Below are positions 37,801-48,463 of a stretch of 64,000 nucleotides of DNA, one piece after another. This stretch comes from Siphonodentalium dalli (lineage: Eukaryota; Mollusca; Scaphopoda; Gadilida; Siphonodentaliidae): positions 173,233,107-173,297,106 of the forward strand of contig CP136061.1 of assembly GCA_032622095.1 (NCBI GenBank), given 5' to 3'. Position numbers and translations under genes: made by a program. Positions within the stretch are counted from its first letter, which is position 1, and every line of letters starts with the position of its first letter. A model generated the notes under the pieces. That model did not search any database and was not told the DNA's origin. It saw only the letters and a list, made by a program, of their open reading frames with translations.

Positions 37801-39075
37801 TTAAATGTTATGATTACTTCGCGTATTTATAACCTTTGCACTGCAGATTTGCATGGAATTTTCCATTCATATTTTCACACGCTCTTTATTTACCATATTA
37901 CGATTCATGAAAAAGTATGGAATATTACTGCTAAATGTTGCTAAAACTTGACATGTACATCAGGACACCCCCCCCCCCCCCCCCCCCCCCAATATGTCAT
38001 GTTTCGAATTTCTATAGCCTACTCTTGACTAAAGGGTAGAGAACCGAGTAGATATTCATGGCGTGCATGATCGATATACCCCCCCCCCCCCACACGAAAC
38101 TGCATGACCATGCAGAATGTAGGCATAACAGCAAAATTTCCTGCTTAGGCTAAAGTTAAACCCACTGTGGATATATTTTTTTCTTTCTACAGCTGTCTAC
38201 TGGCGAGATTTGTTGTTTCCATGCATGTGCCGGTAAACAAAAATGCAATTGCCATGATTGCGTTATAAAGCACATCAAATGCTGCATGGACATCGCACAT
38301 ATTCCAATATAAATTTCGCCTAGGCTATGCATATTCGGAATATAGGCCTACGTGTACACAGGCCCGATATTTTTTTTAAGCTTGAGTTGTCCCATGTTTG
38401 AAATTGTTTTATAAATCCGTTCACTGTGTGAAATCTTCGAGACGTATTACTCTGCAATGCCACGTGTGTTGTTCCCAGAAACGTAAATATTGATGACCCC
38501 AATTCCGGGAATCGGGCTAAAAATAGAACATACGACATCTTGTGTTAAGACTGCACTCGATTGTGCATGCATTAATTGTGTCGTCGGCGATTCGCAATTA
38601 AATACAAATCTTTTACATTTGCCATAATATATCTATTTCTTTATTTCCTCCATTTTTAAAAGTCGGATGTATTTAAACATATTACAAACACAATTAAGCT
38701 TTGAAGATAGTAGCCGCAACGCCGAAATAAAGGCCTACTATACATATTTGGGTGTGACCCCAATTCCTGGAATAGCGCTAAATATAGAATTTACGTCATC
38801 TCATATGAATACTGCCCAGAGATCTGCCAATTTATTTCCAAATCACACGATTAATTGTGAATTATGTGGTCGCAAATAAATACAAATCTCTTGCATTGAC
38901 TATTCACCGCTTGGACTTTATAAATCTCCAAAACTATAGTAGGGGAGCAGCGCCGATTAGGCGTGGTATCTCTATATGTGAGGAACGACTGTATACATAT
39001 TTGGGCATGGTCCCAATTTTGCAGATTTCCCGGTGTGTGTGGGGTATTTATATTGTAGCCACCGCTGATCATCCC
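34817..39075. mobile_element. Family A DNA transposon A2, right end missing
   Basis: It begins GGGGTCATCTCAAAACTACT after TAA (34814-34816), followed by iterated TATCGGGA/TCCCGATA to about 35000. 35040-35460 and 37540-38900 match the A3 copy (61440-61830 and 62565-63700). The part between is a diverged subfamily containing a tandem duplication. It has a 23-C tract at 37968-37990, at the place where A1 has 23 G on the opposite strand. Similarity to family A fades at about 39075 without a terminal GATGACCCC. No coding capacity. The last ~65 codons of the frame running in from the DIRS RT are translated A2 repeat sequence. Confidence 0.75.
35700..36640. repeat. ~471-bp tandem duplication inside A2
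   Basis: AATACAAAGGAATGGACMCA and following sequence recurs 471 bp downstream (about 35740 and 36211). The duplicated block includes TTTATTTAAAAAACACTCCC and TTATTGATCAGCTGATGACG. The copies are roughly 85-90% alike by eye. Confidence 0.75.
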
Positions 39076-39149
39076 TGTACAATAGCTCTTGCTCTGCCCT
39101 TATTTGACTTTGTGATCCCATTTTCACAAATCTGATAAGGATAAAAATT

Positions 39150-40195
39150 AAGTTCCCCAGTTGAAGTTGGTGATATTCACCCATTGGGCACCTCATTTAT
39201 GAATTTTATCTTCTGCAAATTAGGGGATATAGAAACTTCCTAGAAGGGAAATTTAACTAACAACAATGTAAATTTGATACTATAGATACTTCCCAGAAGA
39301 TGAGGCCTAAGCAGAATGAGGTAGTCAGAGGGTGAATTTGGTGATGCTAGCCTGCTGTGCCGGATAGCATCACAAAAAGCGTGTCTGTTCCTACATTGTG
39401 TATGCCTGGCCTCAAGCAACACAATGTATTATACAACAAGCCTTGAAATAGTGTGATAGTGTGTCTGTCATTTGCAGAGTGAGGTCCCCAGAGGGTGAAT
39501 TTAGTGACGCTAAATTCACCCTCTGGGGACCTCATTCTGATAAAGTCCTCAACTGCTATGGAAGACCTAGAATAAAATTGAATTTCCCCAGTTGAAGTTG
39601 GTGATGTTCACCCATTGGGCCCCTCAATTATGAATTTTATCTTCTGCAAATTAGGGGATATAGAAACTTCCTAGAAGGGAAATTTAACTAACATACTATA
39701 GATACTTCCCAGAAGATGAGGCCTAAGCAGAATGAGGTCCCCAAATGGTGAATTTGGTGATGCTAGCCTTGAATCAAGCTTTGAAATAGTCTGTCTGTTA
39801 TTTGCAGAATGAGGTACCCAGAGGGTGAATTTAGTGAGGCTATCCTGCACAGCGGGCTAGTATCACTAAATTCACCCTCTGGGGACCTCATTCTGATAAG
39901 GCCCTCAACTGCTATGGAAGACCTAGAATAAGATTGAAGTTCCCCAGTTGAAATTGGTGATGTTCACCCATTGGGCACCTCAATCATGAATTTTATCTTC
40001 TGCAAATTAAGGGATACAGAAACTTCCTAGAAGGGAAATTTAACTAACAACAATGTAAATTTGATACTATAGATACTTCCCAGAAGATGGGGCCTAAGCG
40101 GAATAAGGTTCTCAGAGGGTGTATTTGGTTATGCTAGCCTGCTGTGTAGGATAGCGTCACTAAATTCACCCTCTGGGAACCTCATTCTACAAATG
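39150..40195. repeat. Hairpin-repeat array, three units
   Basis: Units start at AAGTTCCCCAGTTGAAGTTG-like sequence (about 39150, 39584 and 39937). They run through TTTATCTTCTGCAAATTA and CTATAGATACTTCCCAGAAG and end in an inverted pair built on GAGGTCCCCAGAGGGTGAAT. The arms at 39481-39503 and 39511-39533 are a perfect 23-bp pair with a 7-nt loop. Other pairs are 39806-39840 with 39863-39893 and about 40104-40140 with 40150-40190. It is the same family as 3121-3480. Confidence 0.82.
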
Positions 40196-40462
40196 CCAGG
40201 CACTCTTTGAGAAAATGAAATTAATCTGATTTTAATGACCACTGAGTGATAATATAAACAACAAGGGTGCTTCATTGATAACACCATTAATCTCATTTAA
40301 ATTATGGATGACATGAATACACTCCCTGGGGACTCTGTCTAAGGCTGCAGTTCTAAGCTCTCTTTATCTCTCTATCTGCCTTGCCATGTGTGATGTATAT
40401 CAGTTCATAGGAGAGTTGCCTTGTAATGGGAATTTAAATAAATATACTTTATTTACCTGTGT
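40196..40462. other. No gene seen
   Basis: Short non-coding spacer between the hairpin array and the second R1 copy. Confidence 0.5.
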
Positions 40463-41361
40463 GTTAGGATATGAGATAGGGTGGAATGCTGTTGGTTGGG
40501 GGTGGGGTTCTGGGTCATGTGGGCAGGGGTGATTTTTTTTTTTGTATGTTAAATTGATCAAGGAGTTCCTGAATTTTTTATTATTTTTTGGGGAATTATG
40601 GCCCTGGCTCCACCACTATTTGACCCAGTGACCCCATTTGAACAAATCTGAACCCCAGTCATTCAATGACCCCACATACCAAATATAAACTAAATCGGCT
40701 TAATGGTTATTGACAAGGAGGAATATAGTTATAGCCCTGGTTTCGCAACTGTTTGACACAGTGACCTCATTTGAACAAATATTAATGACAGTCACCTAGG
40801 GAACATCCACCCCAAATATGATCAAAATGCAAAAATGTAATTTTTTGGTTTTTAGAGTTATGTCCCTGGCTCTGCCCCTAATTGACCCAGTGACCCAATT
40901 TGAACAAATCTGATTCCCAGTCACCCAAGGTCCCTCAGTACCAAATATAAGCTAATTCGGCCCAACATTTTTGTAGAAGAAGTCATTGTAAGAATTACTA
41001 TGAGTTATGGCCCTGGTTTCTCAACTAATTGACCGGGTGACCTCATTTGAACAATCTGAACACCAGTCACCCAAGGACCCTCCATACCAAATATTAGCTA
41101 AAGTTGTTGTAAGAATTACTGTGGAGGAATAGAATTATGGCCCTGGTTTCGCAACTATTTGACCCAGTGACCTCATTTGAACAAATCTGAATGAGAGTCA
41201 CCTAGGGAACATCCACACCAAATATGAACCAATTTGGTATGATGGTTTCAGAGGAGAAGCTGTTTAAAAAAAAAGTTGACGGACAGACAGACGTCCGGAC
41301 GGACGACGGACGAGGAGTGATGACTATAGCTCCACCGGAGACTTTGTCTCAGGTGAGCTAA
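40463..41361. repeat. Dispersed repeat R1, copy 2
   Basis: The order matches copy 1 (10706-11516), from TTAGGATATGAGATAGGGTG to GTCTCAGGTGAGCTAA, in the same orientation with several internal deletions. It includes the GGACGGACGACGGACGAGGA-type tail. Confidence 0.85.
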
Positions 41362-41549
41362 AAATTAAAAAAGCACAATTAACTCATTGAAAAACAAAAT
41401 AATTAACTCATTGAAAAACAAAAAATAAATTGTCATGTTTCTGACTATTGCCGAAATTTGCTGCAAATGCACAAGTGTCTCGGAACCTGTTGCAATTGCT
41501 TTTTCGAACAAAGCCATGGGACGAATGCCGCCAGTGGCGGGCTAACCTG

Positions 41550-44480
41550 CTAGTCTACTATATAATTTGAGAACTACGTATATATATATATCTATTATAT
41601 ATTTTGAAAGATGTGTGTGTGTGTGTGTGTCTGTAATCGATGGACTCGAAAACGGCCAGCCGATTTCGATGAAACTTGTTATGTGGGGATGTTTTCGGCC
41701 GGGGAGTGACATAGGCCTATTAATTTGCCCGTGCGACGTGACCTTGAAATCGGGTAATTTCAAGGTCAAACGCCCGAATATCACGGGATTTCGATGAAAC
41801 TTGGTATGTGGGGGTACCTTCGGCCAGCGGAGTGGCATAAACCTATTAATTTGCCCGTGCGACGTGACCTTGAAATCGGTTCATTTCAAGGTCAAACGCC
41901 CGAATATCACGGGATTTCGATGAAACTTGGTATGTGGGGGTATTTTCGTATGGGGAGTCTCATAAGCATATTCATTTGCCTGTGCGACGTGACCTCGACC
42001 TTGAAATCGGGTCAATTCAAGGTCAAATCGCCAATTTTGATGGGATTTCGACGAAATTTTATACATAGGGTTACTTTGGTCCACCGAGTGTTTTGGACGA
42101 GTTAAATCGTGACCCCGACCTGACCTTCAAAATGATCAATTCAAGGTCAAATCGGGTAAAACCGGATGGATTTCGACGGGCACGTTTGTCGGGTACTTTT
42201 GTCCGGGCAGTGTTTTGGACTGGTCAAATCGTGACCCCACTTGACCTTGACCTTCAAAATGGACAATTCAAGGTCAAAGCCCGGACGTAGTCGGGTCACC
42301 TTCTAGTATATATATATATATATACGCTATAGAATCGAAAACGGCTTGACCTTCAAACGGGAATGTCTCTCAATACGAGTTTCACGCTCTGTTCATCACT
42401 TTGTTTGTGATAGATTTATGCAAACTGGTTTACCCGCAAAGACAAAAAATTTTGTATTTACATGTAAAAAAAAATTAAATTACAAAATTAAAAAGACACA
42501 AATCATTTTAAAAAAAAAAATGAAAAGTTGACCTCGGATCTGAAAATTAATATGCCTATGTTACTCCCCGGCCGAACATACCCCCACATACCAAGTTTCA
42601 TCGAAATCGGCCTGGCCGTTTTCGAGTCCATCGATTACAGACACACACACACACACACAGATCTTCCAAAATATATAATAGACTAGAAGGTGACCCGACT
42701 TCGTCCGGGCTTTGACCTTGAATTGACCATTTTGAAGGTCAAGGTCAGGTGGGGTCAAACACCAACACCCCAAAAATGGTGGAAATCGGCCCAGCGGATA
42801 CCGAGAAATCGGCCCAGCGGATACCGAGATATCCTTTGCATCAAATTTCGTCCGTAAAAATCCGCCAGTTTAACCCGATTTGATTTCCACTCAAGTATGT
42901 AAACGCGCCTCATATACACACGCTCATTAATTATCAAGTTTCAACCTAAAGATAAATTACCATCGGTGCCCGAGATATCGCCAAGACGTCTGAAACAGTC
43001 AAATGCATTGGCCGGTTAAGCGTTAACGTGATCTAACGTTATGACCTCTAACGACGTCATAGAAGTTACGCATTGTTTTTATCCTGATGGAAGATAGTAC
43101 CACTTCTTCTTGATAATTGAGGCAGATAACTAAAACGGATACATACGCATTATATATCGTTGGAAAGAGGAAACACGAAAGATTCTCACAGTGTCATTAT
43201 TATGACTGGCATTTTATTATTCGCGCTGTTTTGAATCGATTTGTAAGCACCGAACTCAAATGAAAGTCCCGTAACACAGCGTAAAAACAGATTTGACCTC
43301 GGCACGTGAAAAGTTGACCTCGGATCTGAAAATCAATAGGCCCATGTTCGTTCCCGGGTCGAATTACGTGTCCGTACCAAGTTTGGTCGAAATCGGTCCA
43401 GCCGTGTTCGAGTCCATCGCGAACACACACACACACACACACAGATCTTCCAAAATATATAATAGACTAGCCGATGAGCCCGACGTTGTCCGGGCTATTC
43501 AAAAACCAAATTTCAAGTCGATAGCTCCACCCGTTTCCGAGATCTGGTCTGCGCATGCGCGAAGTTGGCGTCACACGGGCTCGGCGACCCGATAAAATTC
43601 GTATCCGGGGCAAGATACATTCACATACCAAATTTCAAGTCGATAGCTCCACCCGTTTCCGAGATCTCGTCTGCGCATGCGCGAAGCGGGCGCAGCACGG
43701 GCTCGCCAATACGACAACGTCAACCGCCTGGTCAAACTACACACACGTACCAAGTTTCGTCCCGATCGGTCGAGACTCGTAGATTTGTATTAATGACAGA
43801 CAAACATACAGACAAACAGAGGTCTTCAAAATATATATGAGACTAGCCGATGAGCCCGACGTTGTCCGGGCTATTAAAAAACCAAAATTCAAGTCGATAG
43901 CTCTACCCGTTTCCGAGATCTGGTCTGCGCATTCGCGCAGCTGGCGTCGCACGGGCTCGGCGACCCGATAAAATTCGTATCCGGGACAAGATACATTCAC
44001 ATACCAAATTTCAAGTCGATAGCTCCACCCGTTTCCGAGATCTCGTCTGCGCATGCGCGAAGCTGGCATCGCACGGGCTCGGCGACCCGATAAAATTCGT
44101 GTCCGGGGCAAGATACATTCACATACAAAATTTCAAGTCGATAGCTCCACCCGTTTCCGAGATCTCGTCTGCGCATGCGCGAAGCTCGCATCGCACGGGC
44201 TCGGCGACCCGATAAAATTCGTATCCGGGGCAAGATACATTCACATACCAAATTTCAAGTCGATAGCTCCACCCGTTTCCGAGATCTCGTCTGCGCATGC
44301 CCGAAGCGGGCGCCGCACGGGCTCGCCAATACGACAACGTTCACCACCCGGTCAAACTACACACACGTACCAAGTTTCGTCCCGATCGGTCGAGAATCAT
44401 AGATTTGTATAAATGACAGACAGACAAACAAACAAACAAACATACATACAGACAGAGGTCTTCAAAATATATATGAGATA
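41550..44480. repeat. Cluster of CTAG-bounded, microsatellite-bearing repeats
   Basis: At least four elements abut, each starting and ending in CTAG: 41550-42306, 42683-43470 (opposite orientation), 43467-43846 and 43843 to about 44480. Adjacent members share the CTAG itself. One end is TGACCCGACTTCGTCCGGGC or GAGCCCGACGTTGTCCGGGC. The other has AAATATATAATAGACTAG next to a (CA)n/(GT)n or GACAGACAAACA tract. Repeated AGGTCAA and AAATTTCAAGTCGATAGCTC blocks fill the interior. A CTAG 3' end recalls Helitron-derived elements, but the 5' TC and 3' hairpin were not demonstrated. Confidence 0.65.
43513..44300. repeat. ~121-bp tandem units inside the CTAG cluster
   Basis: TCGATAGCTCCACCCGTTTC, GAGATCTCGTCTGCGCATGC and ACCCGATAAAATTCGTATCC repeat at about 120-122 bp (for example GAGATCTCGTCTGCGC near 44036, 44158 and 44278). 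The array is split between two adjacent elements. The Arg-rich frames across it are repeat translations. Confidence 0.75.
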
Positions 44481-45135
44481 TACGCTATAGAATCGAAAAC
44501 GGCTGGACCGATCGAGACCAAACTTCCTATCTAAGGGTAAAAAGCCACGGGAATGGTCGTCGCGGCGTTTTGGAGAAGGTCCCAGCACCCGTTCTTCACT
44601 CCCAGTCACAAAAAACCGCACGGTGGGGTTAATCGCGTTGATAATTAAAGAGCGTTCATATCCAGTGTCGTTGATAAAGAGCGTCTATATACACGACGAG
44701 TATAAATACGGCTCCATTGACCGTCTCGAGACGAAAGTTCGTACTTAATTTCGTACTTAGGGGTTCCAAGGAACGAGGGAGATTTTTATCGGGTCAGTTT
44801 TTCCGCGCGAGGTGACCTTGACCTTCAAACGGGAACCCACAAATGATCTATATGTGCGTGTCCTTTATACACTCGAACCTATTGAGTTCAAACTTGCTAC
44901 CTACGGGAAGTGTCATGGACGGGTTCAATTGTGACCCCGACCTTACTTTGAAACCTATGAACGACATTGAAAGTGACGTCACGTTATGTTCATAGGTTTA
45001 TGAATGCATTGAATAAGGGGGCGTGTCTACCAAAACGCTGTGGGGAAATCGGAAGAGATATCAGGTGTATGTAAATATAATAGTGTGAACAGGCTATCCA
45101 AGTTTTTTGTTGGGCCAGATTTCTGACAAAGTCGA
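44481..45135. repeat. Low-copy repeat fragment beginning TATACGCTATAGAATCG
   Basis: ATACGCTATAGAATCGAAAA at about 44481 also occurs at 42325. The rest contains TTGACCTTCAAACGGGAA, shared with about 42350, and is otherwise unique in the window. No gene seen. Confidence 0.5.
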
Positions 45136-45373
45136 CGTTACGGACTGCGGAAAATAGCGGAATGTTTGCGGAAATCTTTATTTAACGTTTCGGTAATTTT
45201 TGCGGAAAACTCATGGCGTTTGCGGAAATCTTTATGTAACGTTTCGGTAATTTTGCGGAAAACTCATGGCGTTTTTCGGAACATTTGCGGAAAAATTCAG
45301 ACGATAGCGTTGCGGAAATCTCGACATTTCGGAAAATATTTGCGGATTCCGCAAATACTTTTGAGATGCTCCC
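45136..45373. mobile_element. Family C transposon end
   Basis: TTGCGGAAA and variants are iterated about ten times. The segment ends CTTTTGAGATGCTCCC followed by TAA (45374-45376). Read inward this is GGGAGCATCTCAAAAG, nearly the family A/B terminus. Only the right end was found, so this is a solo or truncated copy. Confidence 0.65.
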
Positions 45374-45488
45374 TAAATATTATAAACAATGATAAACAAA
45401 GGTGATCTACTTTTTAATAATGTCCAATAATATTCAACCTGGGATGAAAATCAAAATTCCGCTTCGCGTTGTCACTCGATAAGTCTTC

Positions 45489-45579
45489 AAACTTTCCAAA
45501 AAGGTATGATATGGTGACATGCGCTTCATAATAACCTTATGAAGCGCATGTCACCATATCATACCTTTTTGGAAAGTTT
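45489..45579. repeat. Perfect 43-bp inverted repeat with 5-nt spacer
   Basis: Arms 45489-45531 and 45537-45579 are exact reverse complements, from AAACTTTCCAAAAAGGTATG to its mirror, with the spacer TAACC. Such perfection implies a very recent foldback duplication, a functional hairpin, or a sequencing/assembly foldback. Confidence 0.9.
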
Positions 45580-46757
45580 TCTAAAAAATTTACACTGAAT
45601 TCCCCATTCAAATGTTGCCACTTGACCTCTTAATTTATTTCCCCCCAGCACTACTAGCACTAGTACTACTTGAATAGTTAGCAATCAAAGCTTTCTGTAA
45701 GTCTGCAGTGATTTATTGTAGCCCAATTGTTGTTATTCTCAATATTAGTTTGATCTATGTTGAACTTCAAGTAACTTTTGTCACAGTTACTGGACATAAA
45801 GTCCCAAAAATAAGGTTTAAATTGAATTTATAAATCGGTAACGTAATATAAAATCATAAGTTATGAAAACTTTACCAAATGGCCAGACGAACATATCTCA
45901 AATAAAAGCACCTAAACACAAACACCAGGCATATTTTGTCTATTTCCTATAAATAACATACTCAGCTACAACTCTGCAGCGACAAAATCATTCCGAACTA
46001 AAAGTAGTACCTGTTTATTTCACTGTTTCAGTTTCATTTCTAATTCCAACAACAATTCTAATTTCAAATTAATTAAAAATAAACAATATCAATTCATCCA
46101 ATAATTTGAGTTTCTGACACCCCCCACCCCCGAAGTATAGTATGGTGTCTTATATGTAGATCTAGATCTATGTACGTCAAAGTGATTTCTTATTGTTAGC
46201 TCAGTTTCATTTTGTTTTCTTTTTTTTCTCACCATTCTCCAACGAGGTCAGGATTCGTCTGCCACGGTTCTCCCTCTTCGTTTTCATGTCTAACACCGGT
46301 CCTATCCTGCTCAATGTCCGGTTTGTGTAAATATGGACCGATTTCCTCAACGCTGACATCAGTATCGTCGAAAGAATCACCCAAACTTTCAGTCAGTGTC
46401 ATCTACAGCTGCCATTGTTACAAGTGACATCATCGCTCAAAAAAGACTCCAAAAATTACGTTACAGGGTTGTTTTGTAGCCGGCTGATTTGCAATGTCGG
46501 TGAATGCGGAACCAAAGCGTCGTTCGCTACAGGCTTTGTTTTTCGATGTTAGAGGGTCGGGTTAAACTCGAAAAAGCACAAATAATTAAAAATTGTGGGG
46601 AATTGCGTCTACCTCTTTAAATATTTTAAATTTCTTAACATGTTTCAAAAACAAAACAAACAAAAATTGTTTTTGCATGTTAACACATTCGCTGTCGACT
46701 ACGAGTTATCTCATACTTTTTGCATGTTGTAATTGAATAGGCGTCGGCAGTGAACAT
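45580..46757. other. No gene seen
   Basis: AT-rich non-coding sequence. No inverted repeats or coding frames could be supported. Confidence 0.5.
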
Positions 46758-47134
46758 GTTAAATTGATCAAGGACTTCAATCTGATTTTTTTTTGGGAGT
46801 TATGTCCCTGGCTCCGCCGACATTAGACCCAGTGACCCCATTTGAACAAGTCTGAACCCCAGTCCAAATATAAGCTAAATCGGCCAAATGGTTCTAGAGA
46901 AGAAGTCCGTGGAGGAATAGAGGTATGGCCCTGGTTTCGCAACAAATTGACCTAGTGACCTCATTTGAACAAATCTGAATGTGAGTCGCCTAGGGAACAT
47001 CCACATCAAATATGAACCCATTCATTCTTATAGCTCTGGAGAAGAGGACAATTCTTGACAGACAGACACTGATGGATGGACGATGAGGAGTGACGACTAT
47101 AGCTGCACCGGAGATTTCGTCTCAGGTGAACTAA
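46758..47134. repeat. Dispersed repeat R1, copy 3 (shortened)
   Basis: It runs from GTTAAATTGATCAAGGACTT through GGCTCCGCC, GACCCAGTGACCCCATTTGA and GGCCCTGGTTTCGCAAC to the tail TATAGCTGCACCGGAGATTT. It is about half the length of the other two copies and in the same orientation. Confidence 0.8.
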
Positions 47135-48410
47135 AACTTTATACCCAAAACATGCATTAACTAAAAGCTGGGGTTGCCGACTGGACTATCATAACTGAAT
47201 AGGACAGTGATAAGGGGCTAATATAGATATATAGGATATATGCAGAATGAATCAAGCTATACAAATTGGGAGCTAGAAAAAAAAATCTCACTGTTCTAAT
47301 TGCTTGAAGGAAGTAAACGCTGCCATAACTCCCATTCTCTGACAAACTGGTAGATCCTCCTGCAACTCTATGTCTCCACCAGTTGTCGTCTTGGACATGC
47401 CACTGTCAAATCTCATCACCATTGATCTGAGAAATAAAAACATACCGGGAATGAGATCCACCAGATTATTTATTAACAGGACATTTTGTGCTATTGAGAT
47501 GCTCACCATACTTTAATAATATATCATAAGAGACAACTGATTTTGATAAAAGTCTCTTCATACAGTTATCTCTTTCAGTGCCAGGGCTTACTAGATTGGT
47601 TCGCAAATGATATGCTGAGAAATCAGTACTTGGAAACTCAAACAAACCATTGCCCAAGTTCTGTTAACCCTACGATATCTGATCACTCAATGCTGTGTAG
47701 TTTAAATACTTGATTCACTTAAAGTAGGAACATTCAGTTGATCAAAGTTAATCAAGTTCATAAAACAGGGATATGATCTGGATATCTCTACAAGTGTGTC
47801 TCTACATGCTGCTATACTTAATTATTTGTAATGGTAATTTGTATATGCTGCTTAGAAAACTGTCAAATTTTTTGGTGAAGTGGATTTTAATGAAAAAGAA
47901 AAAGAAAATGTTGGAAGAGATAAAGGAGAGGCTAATCACGATCAGCAGATGCTTAACCCATATCTTCAACCATACCAACTCAAAATCAGCAATCTAAAAC
48001 ATAACATAACGTGGAGATGATTTGAAAGATAAATTTGGGGTTTCCATCATTTACTTTATAGTATTATGCTTTGGATGTCATGAACAAAGGTAGGGATAAA
48101 ATTTTAAAATCAATCAATCGATACCAAAATCTATAAAGATGAAGAATGTGTCATTATTATTATAAACCTGGATGTAATTATAAGAGTGATCTGGTGAAAA
48201 ATATTTATCACATTGTGTCAACGGAATTGGTAAAGGAGGGTAATGTTTTAAGCAAATAAACCAAATGACCCTTGTTACCTCACTATACAGGTCAGGGCTG
48301 TGTTATCGTAAACTGTTCCATGAAATAAAACACAATCAATGACAAATATTTGAGTTATCAAATCAGACATTAAGGGGTTAATCTTACCCAAACTATGAAC
48401 TACACAAAAT
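47135..48410. other. Mostly unique stretch, no gene established
   Basis: This is one of the few parts of the window without obvious repeats. Short frames on both strands have exon-like borders, but none forms a consistent spliced product and none resembles a known family. Confidence 0.45.
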
Positions 48411-48463
48411 AGTCCATAAAGAAAGTGTCAATGACACTATATCTCAACTTGGATAGGGGATAA

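Noticed and set aside
43555-44412. Arg-rich frames on both strands (for example starting MREAGIARARRPD)
   Set aside because: They are produced by the 121-bp tandem units. Similar peptides appear on both strands because the repeat happens to be open, not because of coding selection.
47288-47657. Two minus-strand frames with splice-like borders (TTTTATTTCTCAG acceptor, AAGTATG/GTGAGC donor)
   Set aside because: The reading phases do not agree when joined, and neither resembles a known family, so they were not called exons.
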